From positions 70,538,501 to 70,602,500 of the forward strand of contig NC_084466.1 of assembly GCF_027409185.1 (NCBI RefSeq): 64,000 nt of DNA, written 5' to 3'. Shown in pieces: positions 1 through 10,310 of this stretch; the first letter of the stretch is position 1, and every line of letters begins with the position of its first letter. Source of the DNA: Cynocephalus volans. Lineage: Eukaryota > Chordata > Mammalia > Dermoptera > Cynocephalidae. A program made the translations under genes and the position numbers. The notes under the pieces were generated by a model that saw only the letters and a list, made by a program, of their open reading frames with translations, was not told the origin of the DNA and made no database searches.

Positions 1-113
1 GAACTGCAGGGGGTGCAGTTTGCTGAAAAGACTCAGGCCCAGGTCAGAGTTTCTACACAAACCAGGTGTACCAGAACTCATGAAAGGTGGAAATGCCTAT
101 AAAGTCAACTATT

Positions 114-285
114 AAAACCTGAGCCGCACGGGCCGATCCCGTGGCGCACTCGGGAGAGTGCGGCACTGGGAGCGCAGCGACGCTTCGCCGCAGGTTCGGA
201 TCCTATATGGGAATGGCTGGTGCACTGACTGGCTGAGTACGGGTCACGAAAAAGGCAAAAAAAAAACACAAAACCTGAGCCGCAC
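114..285 (+). repeat. 16-bp target-site duplication flanking SINE copy 1
   Basis: AAAACCTGAGCCGCAC at 114-129 is repeated exactly at 270-285, on either side of the SINE body. A perfect 16-bp direct repeat is the expected mark of L1-machinery (target-primed) insertion, and its lack of divergence suggests a fairly recent event. The span given includes the SINE. Confidence 0.93.
130..269 (+). mobile_element. tRNA-derived SINE, CYN-like (copy 1)
   Basis: The element begins GGGCCGATCCCGTGG and ends in an A-rich tail (about 247-269). It carries RNA polymerase III promoter elements of tRNA type: an A-box-like TGGCGCACTCGG at 142-153 and a B-box-like GGTTCGGATCC at 193-203, each one base off consensus. 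The tRNA-unrelated part (about 204-246) ends in GGTCACGAAAAA. The sequence agrees with my memory of the CYN family of colugos, derived from a tRNA-Ile. It has no coding capacity. It inserted into the composite repeat at 1-1065. A search against a dermopteran repeat library would settle the name. Confidence 0.88.
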
Positions 286-565
286 AAAAAGCCTTCCACA
301 GGGAGTCAGCAGCAAAACAGCAATTTAGCTCAACTACAGGGTTCAAGTACTGGTCCTCACAGGAAGTTCCCCCATTTTAGAAGCAAGCAAAGGACAACAA
401 AATAGTTCCAGTGCAGAGTTTAAGTGGTGGGAACAGTGAATAATCCAACACAGAACTGGAAGAAAAAACAAAGTACCCACAGACTAGAGACAAAGCTTGA
501 CATTAACTAGTAAAGGTCTCACATCACCAAAGAACACCTATAAAACCTAGAAGGACTGGAAGTCT

Positions 566-930
566 CCTGGGCTACCAAGCCAGGGAGGAGGGTGGGCTAG
601 GGGCCTCAGCCATGCCCCCACCCCGACACCAACAACCAGCCCACTGATGACCAAATGGCCACCACAAGAAGCACCCTGGGCTCTCCCAAGCTGGGGCAGT
701 GGGGGGCCAAGGACCTTGGTCACGCCCCCTGACACTAGCACCCAGACCAATCATGACAAACAAGGCACCACAAGAAGTGCCCCAGGCTCCTGAGCTGGGG
801 CTGTGGGGGTGCAAGAGCTTCGGCCACACCCCCCTGACATCTGCACCCAGCCTAGCAATGACCAAGCCACTGCTGGAAGCCCCCTGGGCTCCCCTGCAGG
901 AATGAGGGGGGGGACACAGGCCTCAACCCC
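566..930 (+). repeat. GC-rich tandem repeat, about 3.5 units of 102-109 bp
   Basis: Units start at 566, 675, 781 and 883, each opening with a variant of CCTGGGCT/CCCAGGCT. They share landmarks in order: a G-rich block, a CC(A/T)NGGTCACGCC-like block, a CACCCAG-like block, a CA(A)TGACCAA-like block, and CCACAAGAAG (CTGGAAGC in unit 3). Divergence between units is roughly 25-35% by eye, so the array is old or constrained. The fourth unit is cut short and runs into a CT-rich tract. Open frames across it on both strands follow from its base composition and are not genes. Confidence 0.75.
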
Positions 931-990
931 ACCCGTCCTCCTTCCTCTTTCTCTCACCCTATCTCCTTCCCCTTCCTCTCTTCCCCCACA
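925..990 (+). repeat. Pyrimidine-rich tract
   Basis: The plus strand here is almost entirely C and T (for example CCTCCTTCCTCTTTCTCTC), between the last GC-rich unit and the A-rich end. Several retroelements have such a polypurine/polypyrimidine stretch before the tail. It could also form triplex DNA. Confidence 0.6.
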
Positions 991-1065
991 ATTGCTCCAC
1001 AACATCATAGAATGTAAAAAATAATATTAATAAATAAATAAACTTTAAAGAAAACAAAACAAAAT

Positions 1066-1425
1066 TGGTCTCTCATTTCCATGATTTTTTTTAATGTTTT
1101 TATATTTTCAAAAGTCAATGTTAACAAGTCTGAGGATTTCCAGTCCTGCCAAATTGAAGATGTAAAATGAAAAACGGTGATCACACTCACGTAGATTCAC
1201 CAACAATCCTATATGTATTTTTCCTTTCTTACCACAATGTCGATTATTTTTCACTCAACACGTAAGTTGAGTCCACTGCAAAAGTCAGTGCACAGCACAG
1301 ACAACATGGTTATAACTACAGAGAGCTGGGAAATGTATAAACTGCAGTGTGTCAGTCGCTTGTAAAAGTGCCTTTGACTGGACAATAGTATTAGAACAAT
1401 AGCAAATACTTACAGGTCACTGGCT
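1066..1425. other. Unassigned sequence
   Basis: AT-rich single-copy-looking DNA between the composite repeat and a MIR. No open frame, repeat or motif that I can support. Confidence 0.4.
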
Positions 1426-1580
1426 GTGCGCTGCAGACTGGTTCTCCTTACAACAATTTTGAGGTAGAACTGTTACTTACACATTTTAAAGACGATGTCA
1501 CTGAGGTTGAGATAGATTTAATAACGTGCACAAAGCCACCAAACTCCTAAGAGAGTAGTGGGGATGAAAGAAGATAATAC
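1426..1580 (-). mobile_element. MIR SINE fragment
   Basis: The plus strand shows the reverse complement of the MIR 3' half: ACAACAATTTTGAGGTAGAACTG, then a block like CATTTTAAAGACGATGTCACTGAGG, then a degraded version of the CCAAGGTCACACAGCTAG region and GGGATGAA. Heavy divergence fits an ancient mammalian MIR. Confidence 0.6.
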
Positions 1581-4030
1581 TAACTAAGTCACTTGAACCA
1601 GCTGTTAGCTCCCCCTCCTGCTAGGAGTGGTGGAGAAGCCCAGTCCACGTTTCCTCACGTTTTCTCCCTTTTCTTGAGAGTCTGCTGGGGTAAAACATAA
1701 TTTAAGTCATAACATAAAGTTTCTTCTTCATGAAACTTAGACGCACTTAATCCTAGACCTGGAAAAGTTGTAATAAATATTGAATATTTTAGAACAAATA
1801 TTACGTACTTATGACATTGCCATAATCTTTCAATATTTCTTATAGAAATGTTTCTATGATACATTATTTTACTTTCTAATTTTAATAAATGTGATAGAAT
1901 GAAAAGATTTTAAACTTTGATTTATAAAATTTTTTTAAAAAAGAAACTTGATTTAAGATCTTGCAGTGTCTCAAGTAATTTTTCTGGACAAAGAATCACT
2001 GGGACACACACTAGAAAATGTTATGCTCTGATTGCTTTCTTGCATCCGATCTCTTTCTCCTCTAAGTAGCTAAAAAACAAGACAAAATGAAACAAAAATT
2101 GCTGTGATTTTGCCAGCAGGACAATAACATCTTGGATCCTCAGAATTATTTACTGAGCCACCCCTGTCTGGACCCAGCTCTCTCCCATGACAGAGACAAC
2201 ATGCCTTCCCTCCGTGTAAGCATTATCTACCAGAGTCATGGCCAAAATGAGCTACAGAGAGAATACCATGTTACTTGACCCAGGCTGAGGCCAGCTTCCT
2301 CACTTATCCTGGGATCATCTCTTCCAGGATGATTGAATGAATAAATAGTCAACCCTTTCAGGCAATATCTCACCCTTTCTATAGGTCTGATCTGGAATAA
2401 AGCCTCCAGAAAATCCCACAACAGCTCCATATCGGTAGATTTATCAAAGCCCGAGCTAGTGAATTTTAAGTAACACTCCTCGAAGAATTGCACCAAACCC
2501 TGATTCCTTTGCAAGCTCTCTGTTTTCATGATGAGGAGGCTTAGCTCCCATCTTCCCCATCATGATTCTGCTTCTCCTGCAAGCAAGCACTCTAGGAAGA
2601 AGCCACAAGGCAGGGAGCAGCTGCAACAGAGCAACGCATGGTTAGTACAGCAAACTAGCCTGTACGTCTCATCCAAACATCTAAACTTGTCTATCTTTGC
2701 AGGAGACATAAGGGACAATATGTATCTGCTGACCTTTCATTGACACATCCAGCTCTTCCCCGAGAGTTACGTTTGTCTCACTGAGCAGCCTCCTCAAGTG
2801 TCTTTTCCTGGAACAAAGAGACAGTAGGCCTCAAAGGTGCCACCTCTTAGAAGGCACAAAACTGTCTAAAACTTCTGTAAGGAGTTCAACAGCACATGGA
2901 GTTCTACTCCATCAGTTCCAGCCTGCGGTGTAAGCAAGCATCTCTTCTCGTGTGTGTAGACTGTACTTGAAGAGCACGAGTCCTGTCAGATGTGTCTGGG
3001 AAGCAGTGCTTATGTCATCCACAGGCAGCGCTCGAGGTGGGCATGCTCCCCTGGCCTGGCGACTGTGCTCAAGGATCACACCTGATAGGCTGGACAGACT
3101 GACAGCCCACTGAGGAGGGGGAGGTGACAATCCCATAGTTGTACCCAGCTCTGCAACCAAAGGGGTTTAACAGAGCACCCACGTTCATGCCTCATTTCTG
3201 CCAACGTTCTTCTCATAGAAAGTAAACAGTGTCTGTAGCCTGTTGTTTGCTTTACTGCAAATAAAACTAATGCTATTAGCTACCTCAGACACTGGATGTA
3301 AGAAATAAATGGCCTGATGTACAGGAAAATACTTTTTATTACAAAATGCTATACAAATGTTAATCATAACTACTATCATCCATAATAAGAAATTATGGGT
3401 TTCTTCTAGTTCACTCTTTCAAGTATTAAACTGCTCTGTCTATGAAAGCATTATGAAGTTCTCTTCTATGTTGTGATTTCTTAGGCTGCTACTTGTTTTC
3501 CTCTGTGTTCTTTCCCCTGAGTTTTGTAGGCACTTTCGATGGGAAACCTGCTGACCTAACATCAATGCTGTTGGCAGGGATTTCTTTATTTTTCCAAGAA
3601 CAACAGTTTATGATACCTTAAGATCATCTCTAAAATGTCTTGATTCCATAATGATTATGTTGTTTTTGAAACATTCCCTGAGACTGTGCTTTATTCAGGA
3701 CTCACATCTACAACTACTCTGAAACTGTATAGTTGATCAAAAATATTTTGGGGAACAACTGAGTAGTAAGTGTAGTTTTAAAATCGGCATGGTGTCTGAG
3801 TTAGTGTCCTGGCCCTGGATCTGATACTTCTAGCCTTGCCTGTGGGAATTTATTCTATTCAATCATTTCATTGTTATTGAACACAATGAATATGATGACC
3901 CCGAAAATCCAAACACTCTTCCCAGAGCTATCTCTTTAGACCACCGCCTTATTTTTCTAACTGCAGGGTCTAAGATTTCTCCTTTGCTCTTTCTGAAGCA
4001 TGAGAATTCCAAACAGTCAAGTTCCGAGGC
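1581..4030. other. Unassigned, mostly unique DNA
   Basis: No repeat or gene recognised across about 2.4 kb. Composition is AT-rich (especially 1860-1960 and 3340-3700) with a few more balanced stretches (2520-2660, 2960-3180). Short open frames of up to 97 codons show no recognisable domain and no splice-bounded pattern. Confidence 0.4.
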
Positions 4031-4290
4031 TTTCTTCAAGTTTATTTTCACATTCAATGAGTCTTTGTTGAACACTATGTTAGGTCCTATGAAGTGGGGT
4101 GTGAGACATGGTTGCTGTTCTTAGAGACTTATCTAGTTGCAGAGATCCAGCAGGCACACGTTAGAGGGAATGACAGAGGCATCCCTGGTGTGGCAAGTTA
4201 CACATTTAAACTGGACAGTAGTGTGGCTCCAGTGAGGATAGCAAATAGACCTCAAAATGTCAGTAGGTTAGTCGAACAAAAGTCCCCGTC
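4031..4290 (-). mobile_element. Possible L2 fragment
   Basis: CATTCAATGAGTCTTTGTTGAACACTATG followed by GTCCTATGAAG and GAGACATGGTTGCTGTTC resembles the reverse complement of an L2 3' end (tail, then the 'tgtgctaggcactgg ... tccctgccctc' region). Similarity is weak after the first 100 bases. Confidence 0.35.
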
Positions 4291-4877
4291 TTAGGCACGT
4301 GATAGCCAATGCCTCTTGGCTGGGCTCTCTTCTGTCGAATAATTTGACATCCAGGCTTTTGCTATCTTGTAATGTTACCATATCACCCTGTGGTACTAGG
4401 GTTGCTGTGGCAACAAGAGAGTGAAGGTGGCCCCCCAGTTCCAAGTGCCTCATCACGGAAGTGACACAAGATATTTATGCCCACATATCTTTGGCCAGAA
4501 TTAGCCATGTGGTCTCGCCTAATTGCTAGTTGACTGGAAAATACAGGGAAGAACCTGGAGTGTGTAGACATCATCTCTTGTGGATTCCTTTGCTTCTAAT
4601 TAAATCCTATTTCCAGTACTCAACACAAGAACTTGGTTTCACTTTACTGAGGAAAACCCAGTTACTGCGACAATCATTTCCTCCTTTCTCATCCCTAGTT
4701 TTCCTTTATACCTCAACACAGACATCCTGAAGAAGTGGCTGTCCTCATTTCTAAGGTTTACTCTGTCATTATACTCTACATTCTTTGACATTTTACTACT
4801 TCCAAGCCAAAATTTAATTCTATAATTATCTATTCTCACTCTAACATCCTCAAATACTCACAGCAGGTGTGGATCTC
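4291..4877. other. Unassigned sequence
   Basis: Nothing recognised. Short open frames on both strands have no similarity that I can identify. Confidence 0.35.
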
Positions 4878-5287
4878 TGATGGAGTTTGGATGTGTTGTC
4901 CCCTCCAAAACTCATGTGGAAATTTGATCTCCAATGTGGCAGTGTTAGAAGCCGATTGAGTCATGGGGGCAGATCCCTCATGAATGGATTAATGTTTTCC
5001 CTGGGAGAGGGGGAGTAATGAGTAAGTTCTCGCTCTATTAGTTCTCACGAGAGCTCGTTGCTTAAAAAGACCCTGGCACCTTCTCTCTCTCTCTCGCTTC
5101 CTCTCTCACCATGTGATCTGCTTGTACCCACCAGCTGCCTGCCACTTTCTGCCATGAGTAGCACGAGCCTGATGAGGCCTGTGCCAGATGCAGCTGTCCC
5201 AGAATCGTAAGCCAAATAAACCTCTTTTCTTTATAAATTACCCAGTCTCAGGTATTTCTGTTATAGCAACACAAACGGACTAAAACA
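4878..5287 (+). mobile_element. Solo LTR, ERVL-MaLR (MST/THE1 type)
   Basis: A complete-looking LTR of 410 bp starting TGATGGAG and ending TAAAACA, with MaLR landmarks in order: CCCTCCAAAACTCATGTGGA, AATGTGGCAGTGTTAG, GGGGGCAGATCCCTCATGAA, a CTCTCTCT run at 5081-5095, CCATGTGATCTGC, and the polyadenylation signal in GCCAAATAAACCTC followed by TTATAAATTACCCAGTCTCAG. The flanking 5-mers ATCTC (4873-4877) and TTCTC (5288-5292) match at 4 of 5 bases, as expected for a decayed 5-bp target duplication. There is no internal retroviral sequence on either side, so this is a solo LTR left by recombination. Confidence 0.9.
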
Positions 5288-5640
5288 TTCTCAAACTCAG
5301 AAGAGTAAGAACTATGATTACTTTTATTTTTTATTGTCATTTAATTTCTTTCTGCATCCCCATTCTATCAAGTTCATAGAAAACTTACTTCCCCTTCTTT
5401 GGGTCCTTTCTCACCAAATGAGGCTGCAGTTGTCTCTCACATTTGGCCCATGATGGTGAATACATTTTTTGGAGAAACAGCTTTCTTCTGCCCCTGTGCC
5501 CCTGCGTGTGTATCTGGAGGAAGCAGGGTGGACACAAGCTAGGGCTGGGCCAGCTCTTCTTCACCTGTGTTTTGCTGCTCGTGTGGTCCAGGTCACCATT
5601 ATAGTCTCAACCAGGTGCCGCCTGCATCATGTTTTCTCTC
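5288..5640. other. Unassigned sequence
   Basis: No recognised feature between the MST-type LTR and the L2 fragment. Confidence 0.35.
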
Positions 5641-5862
5641 AGCCCTCCTAACTGCAATCCTCCACCCCTACTCTGAATTCCCACTGCATTTTATCTGTGC
5701 CTCTAGCACAGCATTTAACACTTGGTGCTGTGAATTGGGCTCATCACACTTATATCTAGACTTCTCTTTAGAGCAGCCACCATATCTGACTCATCTGTAC
5801 GCTCACCTCCTGAAATAGTGCATTGCAAGCAGGTGCTTCCTAAATATTTACAGAAGGAATGC
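5641..5862 (+). mobile_element. L2 LINE 3' fragment
   Basis: CCTCTAGCACAGCATTTAAC, a diverged TTAGAGCAGCCACCATATCTG stretch and GTGCATTGCAAGCAGGTGCT follow the order of the L2 3' untranslated region (cacttaacac / tgagggcaggga / cctggcacatagtaggtgct). Non-coding relic. Confidence 0.6.
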
Positions 5863-6088
5863 ATAAAATGTCTCTGGTATCTGGGATTTGCTTTACAATA
5901 TTCTAGGGAAAAAATGAAGGGATGGAGGGGAAAGCCGAAACAAGCCTGGTGAGGCTCGCTGTCACGAGGCTGGGCGATGGGCACGCACAGGCTGATTATG
6001 CTGTTCTCTCTACTTCAGTGCATGTGTTTGACATTCTTCATCAAAGAAGTAAAAAACAAATAAGTAAATGTTTTGTTTAGAAAAAAAA
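5863..6088 (+). mobile_element. Old interspersed repeat 3' end (name uncertain)
   Basis: ATCTGGGATTTGCTTTACAATATTC, then an AAAATGAAGGG...GAAACAAG region, a GAGGCTGGGCGATGGGCAC block and TTATGCTGTTCTCTCTAC. This is a well-known mammalian repeat terminus with the order tctgggatttgcttcaaaat / gctgggtgatgggta / attatactattctctctac. I cannot name the family safely; an old LINE is my guess. Confidence 0.5.
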
Positions 6089-6515
6089 GATAATAAAATG
6101 GTTGCTTTTAGAGATAGACTACCCATTTCAAACAGCTGGGTAGAACAGTTCATTCTAGTAGGTGAATTTTAGGTATTGAAAGAACACAGTCCAAGGAGAT
6201 GTTTTGGCTTCCAACCCATAGCTCTTTAAAAACTGTGAATTATATACATTTTCATTCACTGAAAGCTTCTCAGGTCTATTCTTAAGTGAGCAAGGACTTG
6301 TTCTTGCTGGGCTCTATCCTAATGCCCTTCCCACTTGAAATGGCCAATTTCCCTTGTGCTATTTCTAGGTAAAGATGATTTACTGACATAATTCCTGTAA
6401 ATCTGCATAGAATATTAATATTTCTACTTGGTTCTATAATTTTAGTCATAAATGTAACCTTTTATTGTCCCACTCCTTTGCTTTTTAACACCTTCTTTTA
6501 TGTGAAATAATTTTT
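6089..6515. other. Unassigned sequence
   Basis: AT-rich DNA between two old repeats. Nothing recognised. Confidence 0.35.
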
Positions 6516-6778
6516 TAAAATAAACTTTTTATTTTAGAATAACTTCAGATTTTTAGAAAAGTTGTGAAGATTGTTTTCTCATCTACCCCACACCCAGTTT
6601 CCCCTATTATTAACATCTTACATTAGTACAGTACATCTGTCACAACTAATGAACTGAAACTGATATGTTATTATTAACTAAAGTCCATACTTCATTCAAA
6701 TTTTCTTAAATTTTACCCAATGTACTTTTTCTGTTCCAGGATTTCATCTAGGAGCCAACATTACATTTAATCATTGTG
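6516..6778 (-). mobile_element. L1M-type LINE-1 3' region
   Basis: The plus strand reads ACTTTTTATTTTAGAATAACTTCAGATTTTTAGAAAAGTTG, then CCCAGTTTCCCCTATTATTAACATCTTACAT, a CAACTAATGAACTGAAACTG block and TTTTCTGTTCCAGGATTTCATC. These are ordered landmarks of a common old L1M-like element seen in reverse complement. Diverged and non-coding. Confidence 0.6.
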
Positions 6779-8780
6779 TATGAAATCATTTTTAAAGGAA
6801 CATTTTATTTTTCTTTAAACAATAACTCAATGTTTTCCCAGGATATTTATCTTGCCTGGGAAATGTATGCTCCCTTGCTCCCTTTTAAATATTTATTGAT
6901 TAGAAATTTGACTTTGCTTTGAGCACCACTTTATGAATAGATAATGACACTTTGAAATTTCATAGGGAAAAGGAAGCCAGAAAACACCCTCTCACCTCAG
7001 AGGACTGTTTGAGTTGGACAGGGCTCTAGGCTTTGAGCTCAGGGTTTTTCAACACAATGAGGACAGCCTGGAGTGTGATAAAGTCCCATCCATTAATTCG
7101 CCTGCCTTCCACCTTCATCAACATAAATTAGTTCAGGATGCCCTGAGCAGTTTTTGCTAATGGAGAGGGGAGAAATCAAAGCTCCTGAAATCTGAGGGAT
7201 GAAGGCCTGGAGCCTGATAAGAAATAGTGATGTTCTAGGTGCAAAGCAAAAGATGTTCTTGCACAAAAAATGTCCAAGAAGCACCGAAACTGGGGGCTAC
7301 CTGCCTTTGACCTTGGATATACAACCACACTCATCCCTACTAGAAGCCCTGTGGATGACTGACTCAGGGCCAGGAGCAAATTCACCATTATCAATCACTG
7401 GGGAAGCAGTGACAGCACATATGCTGACAGACGTGGATGGTTAAAGGTGGGCAAAAGCTTAAAAATTATTACAGTACATCTTTTGTGCCCAGGGCAAAGC
7501 TCCAGCATGGGCCAGTTTCAGATGGCCTCTGCCTGGGTTTCACTGGAGTTACCTAAAAGGAAAGCTGAGCGTATGGAAAATGACCATTGCCAACTTCCCA
7601 TTGTTCAGAGGGGCGTGCTTGGCTTCATCCTAGATCGAACATCACTGCCAAGGTCTCTGAGGCCCAGCCAGTCACAGTACAAGTGCAGCCAACCACACTT
7701 TCTCTAGCCTGACATGGCCGCTCCGCCTCCACTCTTCCCACCTGTGCGGCTGCTGCCCGCCTACCACTGCTCCTCCTGTGATGATCCTGGGGAAAGCCCT
7801 GGGTTTGCAAAGAGAAGACCTGGGTAGCCAAACACTACTCCCGCCTGGTCAATGAAGAAAACTATTGAAGTGTATCAGGGCTGCTGAAACAACCAGGACC
7901 AGAGGCGTCAAGATTCCTGAGAGAGGGGGTGCACAGGAAAGGGAACTGAGAGCCTTCAGCCACTTCCCCCCAGGAATGATTGCTGGTTCTGGGTGCAAAA
8001 AAAGGAGCTAAAAATTTGTGCTTTGCCTAAGCAGAGAGCCACTGCTGGGGAAAAGAATAACCAACTGAGATGGTGGCAGTTATGTGGAGCTGAAAATACA
8101 AAACTGGAGACTTGGTGGACTGAGATCTTGGGGAGAAGAGGGGGTCAGAGGACTGAGCCTACCACTTGGATGGTTTTTCCATCAGGATATTTACACAATT
8201 TAAGGACTAGGTAGAGGGGACAAGAATAGGCAGTTTAAGAACCCAAACCCTAGCTCTAACCCTGAATGTGCCTAATTTTATAGATTTGTCCTTGGAACTA
8301 TATATATCCATTTTAATTATTTACAAAGCAAAATTAAATTTAAAAAGCAGTCCCTAAAGTAAAAACAAAATTATCAAATGAACCTAAGTGTGTATTGAGT
8401 TGTTGGCTTAATCACAGAGAAGAATATTTCAAATAGGATTAAAACATTATAACTTGACAGTGCATCTATAGTGGGAATATATTCTGTGGTCAAAAAGAAT
8501 TATAATTACAAGGGAATTTTAAACTGTTTTTAGCAATCATATCAAAAGTAATGGCATTGCCTTTGTTATTGCAAAACTAATATATTTAAGAAACAAGATA
8601 TTCAGCATAAGAGAAGTAAGATTAAATATGAAATCAAAGAAGTTAACACCACTGAATTGTGCATTTGAATTAGATATATTTGAAAAAATTCATTTTTTTC
8701 TTTAAAAACAAAATGCATTCTCAACTTTTGTCTATTGAAAATGCCAAGGAACAATGACCAGCCCAGTAACATTGACCACT
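6779..8780. other. Unassigned, mostly unique DNA
   Basis: About 2 kb without a recognised repeat or gene. 7000-8200 is somewhat GC-richer, with open frames of 60-86 codons on both strands that resemble no family I know. 8280-8750 is strongly AT-rich. Confidence 0.4.
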
Positions 8781-9774
8781 TGTAATATCAAGATTATGGT
8801 CTCTAAATATCACTTCCTGATAAAGTAAGATAGGGTTTCTTGGAGAAATGGTTGATTCCAGATCTGGGGCAGAAAAGGTTCAAGATGAATCTGGAATATT
8901 TTGTTGCCTAACTCAAGGCAGTTATTCAAGGCTACCGGGGTCATGTTAAAAGGATTTAGTAGCCAACTTGCAGGCAACTCCACTGGCCAAAGATGAAGTA
9001 ATTTTAATGTCAAAAGAAGAGTGTCTATAATGGACTGATATTAGACATGTTAAAATCTATGCATTTATAATTACACTAAAAGCAAAAGGTACAGCATCGT
9101 TGGTCACTTTTGAAGAATGCTAGACAACCAAATCATCATTCTGAAACTGGTAAAGTAAAAGACGTAAACAGTTATATAGTCTTTCCTGCCTGTGTTACAC
9201 CTAAGAGTAACCAAATGATTGATGAGTGAAGGTTTTTAATTACAGAAGAATCCCAGCCAATACATAAAAAAGAAATGATAGAATCAGAGAATATCAGTAA
9301 TTTGAAACCCTAGTGAAATAATAGATCTAACAGCAATTACCAGTAGCTGCTAAGACTGTTAGATGAACTTTGTAATGAATGAATGAGGATGATTATGCTC
9401 AAATCCACTGATCAATCTCAATATCACACAAAAAAAGAGAGACAATCACACAACATACGCCTCCTAAAGATGGCAGTGGAAAGTATACAACGTCATTGAT
9501 AAGGTATTTTTAACAAAACCTCAAATCTGAATTTGATAAGCCTCTGGAACTAGCTCCCAATTTATAGGAAATAAATGAGATATAGGAAAAGGTTAAAAAC
9601 ATGGGGATGCAAATAAAAAAAAAATCCAGAATATGGAAAGAATATAGGAAGCTCTACAGAACCCAATTTCTTTAACAAATATATAGCACTAGAAGGAGAG
9701 ATTGAGAGAGAGAGATAATCTATAGTTACAATACAAGAGACAGATCAACCAAATTCATGCAGCAAGAACTCTTG
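8781..9774 (+). mobile_element. Possible old interspersed repeat (internal part)
   Basis: Around 9520-9780 the order AAACCTCAAATCTGAATTTGATAAGCCTCTGGAACTAGCTCCCAATTTATAGGAAATAAATGAGAT, ATCCAGAATATGGAAAGAATATAGGAAG, TTCTTTAACAAATATATAGCA and GAGATTGAGAGAG matches the internal part of an old repeat I recall, probably the family whose 3' end lies at 5863-6088. The 5' half (8781-9400) is less certain. No intact reading frame. Confidence 0.35.
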
Positions 9775-10128
9775 GGAGAAGCAGAACATTGACATGGATC
9801 TTTAAGGTGTTTATGGTTGAGGATGGACTGTGTCATCTGCAAGCAAATGCTGTGTGGAGTCACTGCTACTGGAGTGGGAGGCCTCACAGGGGAAAGCACA
9901 CAAAGAGACAGCATTGAGTGGAGTCCCTAATGACCACTCCCTCCTTCCACTTGCACTCAAGGTCTGCCTGGCCTGAGAAATGTGCATGTACATTTGGGGC
10001 ATCAATGGGGCATAGGGGTCACACCCTGTACCCCTGTCTAGGATAACCTTTTACCCTAAAAAGGGTAAAGGTTCCGCTTTTGTAGACTTTAAACTCTGTA
10101 TTTTTATTCAATGTGAACACTGTCGTCC
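9775..10128. other. Unassigned sequence with a small hairpin
   Basis: No repeat recognised. A 12-bp inverted repeat lies at 10045-10073 and is listed separately. Confidence 0.35.
10045..10073. repeat. Short inverted repeat (hairpin)
   Basis: AACCTTTTACCCT (10045-10057) pairs with AGGGTAAAGGTT (10062-10073), with one bulged T and a 4-base A loop. This is a strong small stem for its size. There is no T-run or other signal to give it a role. Confidence 0.7.
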
Positions 10129-10129
10129 A

Positions 10130-10310
10130 CTAATCTAAGGCAGGTCTTGCAGGAGATGCTTTCACAGACATTACTTCATTTAATGTTCACAATGCCCTAA
10201 CTTAGGAATTATTCCCACTTTACAGATAAGAAAACAGACTCTAAAATGTGAAAAACATGTGAAAGATCACACAGACAGCAAGGAGCAGAGCCTCGATTCA
10301 AACTTCCTAC
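10130..10310 (-). mobile_element. MIR SINE
   Basis: The plus strand gives the reverse complement of MIR: ACTTCATTTAATGTTCACAATG, then CCCACTTTACAGATAAGAAAACAGACTC, GATCACACAGACAGCAAGGAGCAGAG and CTCGATTCAAAC (the old B-box region). One of the clearest MIRs in the window. Confidence 0.8.

Larger units (their letters stand above)
1..1065 (+). mobile_element. Unidentified composite retroelement-like repeat, 5' end outside window
   Basis: This unit runs in from before the window. In order it shows about 550 bp of ordinary-composition sequence (split by the SINE at 130-269), GC-rich tandem units from 566, a pyrimidine tract around 925-990, and an A-rich end with AATAAA-like repeats near 1027-1045 and A/C-rich sequence to about 1065. 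That order resembles a retroposed element with a VNTR and a 3' tail, in the way that SVA-type composites or some L1 untranslated regions do. I do not recognise the family. No reading frame in it looks like a protein. The plus orientation is inferred only from the A-rich right end. Confidence 0.45.

Noticed and set aside
130..203. A functional tRNA gene
   Set aside because: A- and B-box-like motifs are present, but the clover-leaf arms do not close and the sequence is flanked by SINE tail and target duplication. It is a tRNA-derived SINE.
566..930. Spaced direct repeats reminiscent of a CRISPR array
   Set aside because: Units are diverged and contiguous, without identical short repeats or unique spacers, and the genome is mammalian.
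566..930. CpG island or promoter
   Set aside because: GC-rich, but with few CpG dinucleotides, and clearly a tandem repeat inside a mobile unit.
572..1024. Several open frames on both strands in GC-rich sequence
   Set aside because: They follow the tandem 105-bp units; repeated GC-rich DNA lacks stop codons by composition.
5081..5110. CT-rich run as an independent microsatellite
   Set aside because: It is part of the MST/THE1-type LTR consensus.
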